This document shows positions 16,616 through 25,569 of a stretch of 64,000 nt of DNA, one piece after another. The stretch covers positions 62,001 to 126,000 of the forward strand of contig NZ_JAAAWN010000009.1 in NCBI RefSeq assembly GCF_010500865.1, read 5' to 3'. The DNA is from Alteromonas profundi (GTDB lineage Bacteria > Pseudomonadota > Gammaproteobacteria > Enterobacterales > Alteromonadaceae). The translations under genes were made by a program, and so were the position numbers. The stretch's first letter is position 1. Each line of letters starts with the position of its first letter. The notes beneath the pieces were generated by a model, which did not search any database, was not told the origin of the DNA, and saw nothing but the letters and a program-made list of their open reading frames with translations.

Positions 16616-17457
16616 CTTTATATATACCGAAAACGTTATAAGTCTAAACGGCAAAGAATACGGATAACTAATTTACAAACACCATCGTAAGTAGCAACAA
16701 ATGAGAAGCTACGAAATACTCTAACCGCCAATTTAATATTTCATGTTATTTATCATATCCGTCATATTTAACGCATTAAGCCTCACATGTTGTTTAAAAC
16801 TCTATTTCCCGTAGTGGGGAATAGTTTAACGCCTTACACACTCTAACGTGGTTACTTCGCGACCTAACTAAGCATACTTCCATCTTCTATTTAACATAAT
16901 ATACATTATGCGCAATTGAGTATATGAAGGTTTAAGGGCGTTGATGCCAGCCTTATTAGTTGGTTTGTCGTGCGTGATGGCTTACACACTTTTTAGTGTG
17001 CAGTTATTGCGTGGTTTTGTGATGGGTTTTTATAACGTGCGCGAGATTAAAATCTGAGGCCGCTTTGGTGGTTTACGGTGCTACTTTTTTCGTAGAAACA
17101 ACTTCTAATATATCATCCGTATAAGCGTCTACTGGCTATATTTACGGTTACACTATTGCTACCTTGTTTATAAGTGTAAATTACGTTCGTTGACCTTGTT
17201 CAAAATAGTTCGCTATTAACCTGTTAATCATGAACGCTTTCAATCACTAGGGTTTGTCATATTTTTAGGCTATGAGGAGTATATTGATTGGCTCTGAAAT
17301 ATTGTCAGCGAAGTTTTTAATTTGGTTAAGTTTATCCTTGCGTTATCTATTAGCATGTTGGCTATGTGAATACCGTATTGATTACTAAAACGTTGCGCCG
17401 TATTAAGTGGATAAATTAAGCTGTTTATATGGGCGTTATTAAACATTTCGTAAAAGT

Positions 17458-18774
17458 TTAGTCCGACCACTTTGTCTCATCTAATCTGCCTTTATCTTCT
17501 TCAAACTGAAATGTATTCATGCTTTTTTTATACGCAATACTTGCTTGTTCTTGGGCGTATTTCTGTATATCTTTATTTTCGCATTTCGCTATTACCTGTA
17601 ACGCTTTTTGCATTCGTATGGCAACCTCTATTATATTTGCTCCATCTCGTGCTATAGGCGAAAAGGCATCGTTAAACATATCTTTAGTATTAAGCTCTGG
17701 TGCTGAAACACGGGTGAATTGCACAATTTCGTCGGTTGGTTTGTCACGAATTTCGTCTTTTTTTGCCCAACAAAGGAATAGCCTGACATAACTACCAATA
17801 ATACTGATGGCGGTGCCAGGATCATTTACTGAGGGCGATAACGCTCGGGCTGCAATTTCGCCTAACACGATTAAACCAAATCGAGGATCTCCCTCAAATG
17901 AGCGCTCATGGCCCACCTTTATTATGTCATTCGCTTCACATGCGGCCGCTTCGGTACTCTCAAACGACGCTTTATTGCTTGTGGGGTTTGTTGCTGTGCG
18001 TTCAATTAAGGCAACAGGGTTGTTGGGTGAAACAAAGTCGCCAGGCAATACCAAGATATGTAGGCAAGCATTATGGTGTTCGCACCAGTTTTGGGCCTTA
18101 GTCATATCCACGAGCTGCACATAGCCAGTTTGCTCACAATAGACTGGTTCTGCGCCCTGCTCTTTCAATGCAGTTAAATTCGGTTGAACAAACCCTCCTA
18201 ACCTAGGGTTGTTTAATCTGTGGTCGATGGCTTTCATAGCAGCGTCTTCCACTTTCTGAATCGTCGACCCTACTCTTCCTAAACGGGCAATGCTGTCTAC
18301 CCAGCGGATGAAGGTAAGTATAACAATGGCAAATACGGTGCAGGTTAATACGAACAACATGAATACGCCGGCATCGCCATAAAACGCATTTTTTAACGAG
18401 GTAATGGCAACAACGCTAAAAATAAAGGCCCCAACAAAAGTGGATAGCGCGTTTTGCGATACGTCATCGGCGATAATTAAACTCACTGAACGCGGCGTTG
18501 ATGAATTACTGGCAGATGTATAGGCATTAACCATAGTGCCGGTAGAAAATGTGGCAATAACTAACATGCTCGATGCCATGATAGACAACAAGGTTTCTAC
18601 CGATGATTGCTCTATTATTGGCAGGTGCTCTGCTAACGGAGTGCCGTCTATTATTTTTGCGAAAAATACAGCGGCAATCGAGAGTAAGCAAAATGTAAGT
18701 GGCTTTACCCACAGGCGTTCTTTAAAGCGGTAAATTAAGAAACGCAGTTTATCTGCTGAAACGGGTGCTTCCAT
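17458..18774 (-). CDS. DUF2254 family membrane protein
   Basis: A 438-residue predicted inner-membrane protein. Four hydrophobic segments fall in the first 165 residues (about 18-42, 60-80, 108-126 and 134-158), followed by a soluble C-terminal region. The segment SVSLIIADDVSQNALSTFVGAFIFS and the later FGLIVLGEIAARALSPSVNDPGTA are typical of DUF2254. The function of the family is unknown. A Shine-Dalgarno AAGGAT precedes the start at 18774. It is followed on its strand only by the gene-free interval and stands apart from the photolyase genes upstream by 113 bases. Confidence 0.88.
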   Translation of the reverse strand: MEAPVSADKLRFLIYRFKERLWVKPLTFCLLSIAAVFFAKIIDGTPLAEHLPIIEQSSVETLLSIMASSMLVIATFSTGTMVNAYTSASNSSTPRSVSLIIADDVSQNALSTFVGAFIFSVVAITSLKNAFYGDAGVFMLFVLTCTVFAIVILTFIRWVDSIARLGRVGSTIQKVEDAAMKAIDHRLNNPRLGGFVQPNLTALKEQGAEPVYCEQTGYVQLVDMTKAQNWCEHHNACLHILVLPGDFVSPNNPVALIERTATNPTSNKASFESTEAAACEANDIIKVGHERSFEGDPRFGLIVLGEIAARALSPSVNDPGTAISIIGSYVRLFLCWAKKDEIRDKPTDEIVQFTRVSAPELNTKDMFNDAFSPIARDGANIIEVAIRMQKALQVIAKCENKDIQKYAQEQASIAYKKSMNTFQFEEDKGRLDETKWSD

Positions 18775-18887
18775 GAATTGCCATCCTTTATTTGGTTTTT
18801 AATGCTTGGCGACCACATAAAAATAGGCGTCTAGTCTATTAATGCGCCAGAATAGAGTTTATACATCTAATAAAAATGCATGACCTT

Positions 18888-19016
18888 TCATCGCTGTCCT
18901 GCGCATCGTCTAGAGCAGTATTTTACCTGGGGCCAGTTTTTCTCCCATTTTTTACGCCATGTAAAAGGCCTGTCGCATACCGGGCAGACTTTGATGGGTA
19001 AATTACACTTCTTCAT
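18888..19016 (-). CDS. DUF2256 small zinc-ribbon-like protein
   Basis: Reading from the ATG at 19016 gives 42 residues with the DUF2256 pattern: [27 protein letters not shown] and VKYCSRRC. Two Cys pairs (CPVC and CSRRC) suggest a small metal-binding knuckle. The gene overlaps the last 14 bases of the upstream photolyase gene in another frame. DUF2256 genes are commonly found beside cryptochrome/photolyase genes of this FeS type, so a functional tie is likely, though its biochemical role is not known to me. Confidence 0.92.
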   Translation of the reverse strand: MKKCNLPIKVCPVCDRPFTWRKKWEKNWPQVKYCSRRCAGQR

Positions 19017-20541
19017 TATTGTCTAGTTTGCTGAGAAAAGCTTGAGCGCTGGCGGTCATAGCTTCAATATTTTCACGTTTCAACCGTGCATAGGTTTTAT
19101 AGATCATTGCCATACGGGGGTTGTTGCTCAGTTTTTCTGCGTTTGAATCTATAAAATTCCAATAAAGATAATTAAAGGGGCACGCCTTTTCGCCGGTTTT
19201 TTTGCTTACCTGGTAGCCACAGTTTTTGCAATAGTCTGACATTTTATTAATATAGCTGCCGCTGGCCACATAGGGTTTGCTCGCGAGGTTGCCGCCATCG
19301 CTATATAAAATCATGCCAGCGACATTAGGTAACTCCACCCATTCGTACGCATCGGCATAGACTAACAAATACCAGGTTTGTACTTCTTCTGGGCTTAGCC
19401 CCGTAAGTAAACTAAAATTACCTAATACCATAAGTCGCTGAATATGATGCGCGTAGGCATTGGCTTTTGTTTCTTTAATACACTGTCGCATGCAGTTCAT
19501 ATTGGTCTGGCCATCCCAGAAAAACGCGGGAAGCGACCGACTGTGATTAAAATAATTGTCGGTTTTTAGAGCGGGCATAAAATACCAATAAAAGCCGCGA
19601 ACAAACTCCCGCCAACCTAGAATTTGACGTATAAACCCTTCAACCGAATTAAGTGGAGCACTGCCTGCGTGATACGCTTGCTCAGCCGCTACAATACATT
19701 CTTTAGGGGTGAGCAAACCACAATTTAAATAAAATGCAATGTGGGAGTGATACAGCCAAGGTTTACCTTCAACCATGGCGTCTTGGTATTGCCCAAACTT
19801 AGGTAGGCGATCTTCAATAAAGTGATGCAATACTTGCCGCGCTTGTTGTCGTGTTACCGCAAAATGAAACGGTGTTACGTCGCCAAAGTGCTCAGAAAAT
19901 TCTCTATTAACGAGTTCCAATACCGCTTTTGTGATGTCATCTGGTGCAAAGGTAGTACGCTTAGGTACATTTTCGGTCGCGGGCATGGGGTCTCGATTCT
20001 GTGCATCATAATTCCATTTTCCGCCTATTGGGGTTTGCCCTTCCATCAATATGCCGTGTTTTTTACGCATTTCTCGATAGAAAAACTCCATACGGTATTG
20101 TTTTCGGCCCTTGGCCCAAGACGAAAAAAATTCAGGCGTAGCTAAAAAGCGATCATCTGAGTGGATATCTACTTTAACTCCTAACTGGTGTTCCCACTGC
20201 TGCATACTTTTATATAAGCGGTATTCACCAGGCATTGTCACTTTTACGCAATCAAACTCCCCTCCAGCAAGGCGGTGTTTAAGTTGCTGAAGCAGGCTGC
20301 CTTGATTAGCTTTGTCGTCGTAAGTGATGTACTCGACCTGATAGCCGTTATCGCTAAGCGCCTGCGAAAAATGGCGCATTGCGCTAAACAGAAAGGCTAT
20401 CTTCTTTTTATGATGTTTAACATAGGTGGCTTCTTCACGTACCTCCGCCATTAATACACAATCATTTTTCTTATCCGCATTGGTGAGTACTGAAAGCGTA
20501 TCAGTTAACTGATCGCCTAAAATGAGAATAAGTGCAGCCAT
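19003..20541 (-). CDS. FeS-containing bacterial (6-4) photolyase/cryptochrome family (PhrB-like, FeS-BCP)
   Basis: A 512-residue member of the prokaryotic cryptochrome/photolyase group that carries a 4Fe-4S cluster and FAD and repairs (6-4) photoproducts with light. Cys350, Cys438, Cys441 and Cys454 are all present and carry the same numbers as the cluster ligands I recall for Agrobacterium PhrB. The His pair at 365-366 in [10 protein letters not shown] matches the catalytic region. The N-terminal domain (LILILGDQL) is the lumazine-type antenna domain. It lies between phrB (3-base gap) and the DUF2256 gene (overlap), so the three are one transcript. Confidence 0.92.
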   Translation of the reverse strand: MAALILILGDQLTDTLSVLTNADKKNDCVLMAEVREEATYVKHHKKKIAFLFSAMRHFSQALSDNGYQVEYITYDDKANQGSLLQQLKHRLAGGEFDCVKVTMPGEYRLYKSMQQWEHQLGVKVDIHSDDRFLATPEFFSSWAKGRKQYRMEFFYREMRKKHGILMEGQTPIGGKWNYDAQNRDPMPATENVPKRTTFAPDDITKAVLELVNREFSEHFGDVTPFHFAVTRQQARQVLHHFIEDRLPKFGQYQDAMVEGKPWLYHSHIAFYLNCGLLTPKECIVAAEQAYHAGSAPLNSVEGFIRQILGWREFVRGFYWYFMPALKTDNYFNHSRSLPAFFWDGQTNMNCMRQCIKETKANAYAHHIQRLMVLGNFSLLTGLSPEEVQTWYLLVYADAYEWVELPNVAGMILYSDGGNLASKPYVASGSYINKMSDYCKNCGYQVSKKTGEKACPFNYLYWNFIDSNAEKLSNNPRMAMIYKTYARLKRENIEAMTASAQAFLSKLDNNEEV

Positions 20542-20544
20542 CCC

Positions 20545-21987
20545 CTATTCCTTTGTTTGTTGAAAGGCGTCAAGGGCGCGGGCTCGAGAAGCTTTTAAAT
20601 CAACCACAGGGTTGGGGTATGTTTCGCCAGGTACAAAGCCAGCATCCTTGGCTATAACTGGAGGCGTCTCCCATGGCTTATGAATATATTTATCAGGGAG
20701 TGCATTGAGTTCAGGGCAATATTGGCGTACATACTTTCCTTGTTTGTCGAACTTTTCACCCTGTAGTACGGGGTTGAATATACGAAAGTAAGGCGCAGCA
20801 TCCGCACCGGTTCCCGCGATCCACTGCCAACTAGCGCTGTTGCTGGCAAGGTCTGCATCGAGTAAACAATCCCAAAACCAGCGCTCTCCTTCATGCCAAC
20901 TAAGCAGTAAATTTTTAACTAAAAATGACCCCACAATCATACGGACGCGGTTATGCATGTACCCGGTTTGCCAGAGTTCACGCATCCCAGCATCAACAAT
21001 AGGAATGCCCGTTTGGCCTTTTTGCCACGCGTGTAATGCTGCGGTATCTTTGCGCCACGGAAATTTGTCAAACTTAGGATTAAAGTTCTTTTTGGGCAAA
21101 GTAGGAAAATGAAAAAGTAGGTAATAGCTAAATTCCCGCCAACCCAGTTCGCTTAAATAGGTTTCTATGCTTTTATCTTCACTATCGCCAAACCTTTCTT
21201 TTATCGCGTACCAAATTTGATTTGGCGATATTTCGCCAAAATGCAGATGAGGTGACAGTCTAGACGTGCCTTCTAGCGAGGGTATATCACGATTAGACTT
21301 ATACTGGCGAGCTCGGCTATCTATAAAGTCGGCGAGTTTGTCAGCCGCGCCTTCCTCACCCGGGTGAAATTGTTCACTGAACCCACTGGCCCAAGAAAGC
21401 TCTGGTAACAATGCTAAGTCGTCTATTTTCATCCCCTCATTAGCTACATCGCCATAGGTAATACGTGCTGGCGGCGCTTTTGGGTAGCGAGGCTCGGACG
21501 CATTTAAACACCCATTTCGATAATAAGGGGTAAATACCCGATAAGGTGTAAATACCCGATAAGGTGTATCGTCCTTTTTCAGTATCTGCATAGGCTCCCA
21601 TAGTAGCGAACCATTATAGCTATAGGGTTTAATGTTGGCCTCTAGGAGCGTTTTTTTAAGCGCTTTGTCGCGGTTAATTTGCCAAGGTTCATAGCAACGG
21701 TTCCAGTATATTTCGTTCGCTTTAAACCTTTGCAGAAGGCGTGGAATAATTTCTTTGGGGTTACCTTTAAACACCTGAAGGTGGCCGTTTAGCCGTGCGT
21801 TAAGTGCATGAAGAGAATGATGTAACCACCATTTGCTCGCACCGCCAGGTTCGCGAGATTGGGGTGAATCGGTATCGTAAATGTATACAGGTACAATTTT
21901 ACCTGCATCACAAGCAGCATTTAGTGCAGGGTTATCTTTTACGCGTAAATCCTGCCTAAACCACATGATGCTTACTGGAACGGCCAC
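20545..21987 (-). CDS. phrB: Class I CPD deoxyribodipyrimidine photolyase
   Basis: A 480-residue FAD enzyme that splits cyclobutane pyrimidine dimers with blue light. The N-terminal Rossmann antenna domain opens with IMWFRQDLRVKDNPAL. The FAD domain shows GTSRLSPHLHFGEISPNQIW, ELGWREFSYYLLFHFP, GIPIVDAGMRELWQTGYMHNRVRM and DADLASNSASWQWIAGTGADAAPYFRIFNP, all class I hallmarks. An 18-bp in-frame tandem duplication repeats the residues TPYRVF in the linker near residue 145. It is the first gene of the minus-strand repair operon and diverges from the DASH cryptochrome gene over 107 bases. Confidence 0.95.
   Translation of the reverse strand: MAVPVSIMWFRQDLRVKDNPALNAACDAGKIVPVYIYDTDSPQSREPGGASKWWLHHSLHALNARLNGHLQVFKGNPKEIIPRLLQRFKANEIYWNRCYEPWQINRDKALKKTLLEANIKPYSYNGSLLWEPMQILKKDDTPYRVFTPYRVFTPYYRNGCLNASEPRYPKAPPARITYGDVANEGMKIDDLALLPELSWASGFSEQFHPGEEGAADKLADFIDSRARQYKSNRDIPSLEGTSRLSPHLHFGEISPNQIWYAIKERFGDSEDKSIETYLSELGWREFSYYLLFHFPTLPKKNFNPKFDKFPWRKDTAALHAWQKGQTGIPIVDAGMRELWQTGYMHNRVRMIVGSFLVKNLLLSWHEGERWFWDCLLDADLASNSASWQWIAGTGADAAPYFRIFNPVLQGEKFDKQGKYVRQYCPELNALPDKYIHKPWETPPVIAKDAGFVPGETYPNPVVDLKASRARALDAFQQTKE
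21531..21566 (-). repeat. In-frame 18-bp tandem repeat inside phrB
   Basis: Two identical copies of an 18-base unit lie side by side (21531-21548 and 21549-21566), with two further bases of a third. In the protein this gives TPYRVF twice before TPYY, where photolyases usually have the element once. The exact identity suggests a recent slippage event. The frame is kept. Confidence 0.9.
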
Positions 21988-22094
21988 ATTGCTTCCTTTT
22001 AATAGTCTTTATTTTATTGGTCTACGTAAAGGATATATTACGCAAAAATCAATGTTGCGGATCCGCACAAAATAAAAATAAATACGAGTAGCCC

Positions 22095-23408
22095 ATGAAC
22101 GCTAGCACAATAGAATTAGATGCGAAAAAAGCCAAAACGAAAGGTTTATTCTGGTTTCGTCACGATTTACGCCTTCATGACCAACGCGCGCTGAACGCCC
22201 TGTGTGACAAGGTTGATGCGATCACTATGGTGTATGTACTTGACGAAACCTGGCTTACCCCAAACCAGTTAGGCCTTGTACCGCTAGGAAAACATCGACT
22301 TCAGTTTTTACACGAATGCCTTAATGACCTACGCACTAGCTTACATGAGCGAGGCCATGAACTTATTATCCTTAAAGGCGACCCTGTAAAGCAAATTTCA
22401 ACCCTACTTACTGAAGAACACTATAGCTACCTTGGTGTGACACATCACGGTGGCTTCAACGAAATAAAGCAGCTAACAGAATTAAAGGGCCTACATCCAT
22501 CGCTAACCTTTGTGCGGGATGAGTCTTGTTCGTTATTTGATGAAGCGGAATTGCCCTTTAGTCTTGACGACATGCCAGATGTGTTTTCTCCCTTTCGCCG
22601 AATAGTGGAAAAAGCGTTAACGCCTCGTGCCCCCTGCGCTACCCACTTTGTGTTGCCCGCTGCGCTAGTGCCAACAGTTGATAAAGTTATGACCTATGAC
22701 ATCCCGCCGAGTGTAAGCGCTACGCAGGGTGAAGGTGACTTCACGGGGGGAGAAACCGCTGCACTTAGCCACTTGCATCGCTATTTATTTGAATGGCAAA
22801 GCGCTGCCACCTATAAAGAAACCCGAAACGCATTGGATAACTGGCGGGATAGTACAAAACTGTCGCCGTGGCTGGCATTAGGTGCAATTTCGCCGAAAGA
22901 AGTGATGCGCCAAGTTACTTTGTTTGAAGCTACCCATGTGAAAAATGACTCTACCTACTGGATATATTTTGAGTTGTTGTGGCGTGAGTTCTTCTTTTGG
23001 CTACAGCAAAAATATGGCCGTCAATGGTTTCAATTTACCGGTATACAAGGGAAGGCTCCTAATACGGCGCATAATAGCGAAACTTTTAAAAAGTGGTGTG
23101 ACGGTGAAACCGGCTACCCTATTGTGGATGCGTGCATGCGTCAGCTCGCCGCAGCGGGTTATATGTCTAACCGGGGCCGGCAGCTGGTAGCCAGTTGCTT
23201 GGTACATGAATTAGGGCAAGACTGGCGTTATGGGGCTGCCTGGTTTGAGCATCAGTTAATCGACTATGATGTAGCGAGTAACTGGGGCAATTGGCTTTAT
23301 CTTGCCGGTGTGGGTAGCGATCCCCGTGGGCATCGCCAGTTTAATTTAGCCAAGCAAACCCAAACCTATGATCCTGATGGTGAGTTTTGTCGCCGATGGT
23401 TGAGCTAG
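22095..23408 (+). CDS. DASH-type cryptochrome (Cry-DASH)
   Basis: A 437-residue photolyase-family protein. FWFRHDLRLHDQRAL opens the antenna domain. The DASH-specific end is clear: NWGNWLYLAGVGSDPRGHRQFNLAKQ and YDPDGEFCRRWL. DASH proteins bind FAD and methenyl-tetrahydrofolate and repair dimers mainly in single-stranded DNA; some also sense light. It is transcribed away from phrB. Its last codons overlap the start of the next gene by 13 bases. The length fits the family. Confidence 0.94.
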   Translation: MNASTIELDAKKAKTKGLFWFRHDLRLHDQRALNALCDKVDAITMVYVLDETWLTPNQLGLVPLGKHRLQFLHECLNDLRTSLHERGHELIILKGDPVKQISTLLTEEHYSYLGVTHHGGFNEIKQLTELKGLHPSLTFVRDESCSLFDEAELPFSLDDMPDVFSPFRRIVEKALTPRAPCATHFVLPAALVPTVDKVMTYDIPPSVSATQGEGDFTGGETAALSHLHRYLFEWQSAATYKETRNALDNWRDSTKLSPWLALGAISPKEVMRQVTLFEATHVKNDSTYWIYFELLWREFFFWLQQKYGRQWFQFTGIQGKAPNTAHNSETFKKWCDGETGYPIVDACMRQLAAAGYMSNRGRQLVASCLVHELGQDWRYGAAWFEHQLIDYDVASNWGNWLYLAGVGSDPRGHRQFNLAKQTQTYDPDGEFCRRWLS

Positions 23409-24046
23409 CAAAGGAAGCGGTAACCCTAATATGGCTGAAGCGTGATTTACGGTTACGGGATCATGCTCCCTTGTATCAGGCCGCTCAACAAAACGAGCGA
23501 GTTATTCTTCTCTACTGTTGGGAGCCCAGTTTATTGCAGCACCCCAATATGGATAGTCGCCATTGGGGGTTTGTGTCGCAAAGCCTTACCGCTATCGACG
23601 AACAATTACCCAATTCGGTGCGAGTGCTGCAGCTAAATATGGAGGTACTGGATGCGCTAGCGTTGGTTAGTGAAAAATACCGGGTTACGCGTATCCGCAG
23701 CCACCAAGAAATTGGCCTTGAGGTTACGCATAACCGTGACAAGGCAGTAAAACACTGGGCTTTAGTGAATAATGTGGGTTTTGATGAAGCCTCCTATGGA
23801 GGCGTCATCCGCGGGCTTCCTCATCGTAAACAATGGCAAAAAAATTGGGAAAAGGCATTTTCTACCCGCCCTTTTGTTGTATATGTCGCGCCAATTACAG
23901 ATATAGCCGGGCATGGACGTGACACAGCCAAGCGCCTTTGGGACTACAAAGAGCGCGACGACGTGCTTGCTGAGGCAAAACGCATTGTTAATCGCCATAC
24001 CCTAAGCAATAGCCCTAGTCGCCGTTGGGTGAAACAAAAAAGTTAA
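23396..24046 (+). CDS. Photolyase-like protein lacking the FAD domain (N-terminal domain only)
   Basis: A 216-residue protein homologous to the first part of photolyase/cryptochrome proteins: LIWLKRDLRLRDHAPL begins the Rossmann antenna domain, and IRSHQEIG and GGVIRGLPHRKQWQKNWE match a group whose full members are about 480-500 residues. Here the chain ends (RRWVKQKS) before the helical FAD-binding domain, and no remnant follows before the convergent gene. The ATG at 23396, with GGTGAG 11 bases upstream, is preferred over a TTG at 23387. It overlaps the DASH gene by 13 bases. It may be a truncated gene or a stable domain with an accessory role. Confidence 0.75.
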   Translation: MVELAKEAVTLIWLKRDLRLRDHAPLYQAAQQNERVILLYCWEPSLLQHPNMDSRHWGFVSQSLTAIDEQLPNSVRVLQLNMEVLDALALVSEKYRVTRIRSHQEIGLEVTHNRDKAVKHWALVNNVGFDEASYGGVIRGLPHRKQWQKNWEKAFSTRPFVVYVAPITDIAGHGRDTAKRLWDYKERDDVLAEAKRIVNRHTLSNSPSRRWVKQKS

Positions 24047-24108
24047 CCTACCCTCGCGGCGTATCAGTGGCTTTCGTCTTGTTCTCGGTTATTCGCTTAC
24101 TCACAAAA

Positions 24109-24141
24109 CAAAAATAGCCGCTTTACGTAAAGCGCGCGGCG
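24109..24141 (-). terminator. Rho-independent terminator after the M20 peptidase gene
   Basis: On the minus strand GCCGC and GCGGC enclose a perfect GCTTTACGTAAAGC palindrome (24120-24133), with a two-base bulge, followed by TATTTTTGTTTT. It starts two bases after the stop of the M20 peptidase gene and separates it from the convergent photolyase-like gene. Confidence 0.65.
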
Positions 24142-24142
24142 A

Positions 24143-25429
24143 CTATTGAGGGCTATAGTCTAGCGCCCAATTGACATACAGCTCGGTACCCACTTTCAGC
24201 GACGACTCATCGGCGTAAAAATAGGGAGAATGATTGCTAGGCGCCGTCTTCGCATCTTGTCCTTCAGGCGTTACACCTAAAAATACGAACAAACCAGGCA
24301 CCTCTAAGGCAAAAAAGGAAAAGTCTTCTGCGCCTGTCACCAGCTCATTCACATGCACCTTATCTTTGCCGGCTACCTTCTCTATAGTGGGCAACATCTG
24401 GCGAGTAAGTGCTACATCGTTGATGGTTACCGGATACCCCTCATCAATGTGTACATGGGCTTCTGCGCCGGTGGCTTTCGCTGTCATCTGCGCCGTGGTG
24501 GTTAAATTTTCAAAAATTTGCGCACGGTTATCCATATCGAAGTTACGGATAGTGCCCTCGAGATAGACTTCATCAGGAATAATATTGTTGCGAATGCCAC
24601 CCTCTACAATACCAAAGCTTACCACCGCTGGTGCTTTGGTTATATCTACCCGCCGACTGACAATGGCTTGTGTATTACTGATAATTTGGCCTGCCGCTAC
24701 GATGGGATCGACGCCACCCCATGGTCTAGAACCGTGGGTTTGCTGTCCTTTAACCGTTATTTCAAAACGGTCGGAGGATGCCATTAACGGGCCCTCTCGA
24801 TAACCTATATGACCGGCGGTACCTGCTGACCACACATGGATCCCAAATACGGCCTCAGGTTGATAGCGCGCAAATAAGCCTTCTTCTAGCATTAGCTCAG
24901 CGCCACCATCTTCGCCTTTCGGTGCGCCTTCTTCCGCTGGCTGAAAGATAAATACAACGGTCCCTTTCAGCTGATCTTTCATGCTCGCAAGCTTTTCTGC
25001 AGCCCCCATTAACATAGACATATGCAAGTCATGACCACAGGCATGCATCACGCCTACTTCTTCGCCGCGGTATTCAGACACCGCAGTAGATTTAAACGGC
25101 ACATCTGCTTTTTCTACTACCGGTAACGCATCCATATCTGCTCGCATGGCGATTACCGGGCCAGGCTGGCCTCCCTCTAAAACACCGATAACGCCGGTGT
25201 GCGCAACCCCAGTTTCAACCTCCATGCCTAGTGCATTTAAGTGCTTAGCCAGTACCTTTGAGGTGCGAAACTCACGATTACTTAGTTCAGGGTGTTGATG
25301 AAAATCCCGTCGCCACTCTATAACTTTTTGTTCGAGTTCGGCAGAAATAGTCACGGGTTCTTGCGCCATAGTGGCAGGGCTTAATGCCAGTGTTGCTAGC
25401 AGAGAAAAAGCGGTGGTAGCGGCTCTCAT
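24143..25429 (-). CDS. Secreted M20 family metallopeptidase (amidohydrolase, hippurate hydrolase type)
   Basis: A 428-residue zinc-dependent amidohydrolase of the M20D group. A signal peptide (residues 1-22, ending ATMAQ) indicates export to the periplasm. Metal and catalytic motifs are intact: MRADMDALPV, HACGHDLHM, PAEEGAPKGEDGG, FGIHVW, and NHSPYF. Relatives release amino acids from N-acyl or peptide conjugates; the substrate here is not defined. It is alone between a terminator and topB. Family confidence is high, specificity low. Confidence 0.92.
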   Translation of the reverse strand: MRAATTAFSLLATLALSPATMAQEPVTISAELEQKVIEWRRDFHQHPELSNREFRTSKVLAKHLNALGMEVETGVAHTGVIGVLEGGQPGPVIAMRADMDALPVVEKADVPFKSTAVSEYRGEEVGVMHACGHDLHMSMLMGAAEKLASMKDQLKGTVVFIFQPAEEGAPKGEDGGAELMLEEGLFARYQPEAVFGIHVWSAGTAGHIGYREGPLMASSDRFEITVKGQQTHGSRPWGGVDPIVAAGQIISNTQAIVSRRVDITKAPAVVSFGIVEGGIRNNIIPDEVYLEGTIRNFDMDNRAQIFENLTTTAQMTAKATGAEAHVHIDEGYPVTINDVALTRQMLPTIEKVAGKDKVHVNELVTGAEDFSFFALEVPGLFVFLGVTPEGQDAKTAPSNHSPYFYADESSLKVGTELYVNWALDYSPQ

Positions 25430-25569
25430 GGGCGTTCCTCGTTATATTATTTTGAGTAACCAGTATGCCTATATCGCCACACGAGAACAATATGACTCGT
25501 CAGTTGGCAACAACCGCAACCATCGCTTGCACTGTTTAGACAACCACCACGGCGCAAAAAAAAAGGGCG

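Larger units (their letters stand above)
15759..17457. other. Gene-free AT-rich interval with many inverted repeats
   Basis: About 1.7 kb without a convincing gene on either strand. Only frames under 70 codons without good ribosome sites are open. Some stretches are very AT-rich (14 G/C in 60 bases at 16561-16620). Hairpin-forming repeats occur throughout, for example 15961-16011, 16294-16305, 16521-16555, 16568-16615, 16802-16824, 16985-17000 and 17044-17055. An 11-base direct repeat TTCTATTAAAT is at 16477-16487 and 16507-16517. It could be a structured RNA, a long regulatory region, or the scar of a lost mobile element. Confidence 0.6.

Noticed and set aside
17270..17470. Open frame of 66 codons overlapping the end of the DUF2254 gene
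   Set aside because: The product is plausible in composition but has no recognised family, no clear ribosome site and no neighbour support. It may be the remnant of a gene, but this cannot be shown.
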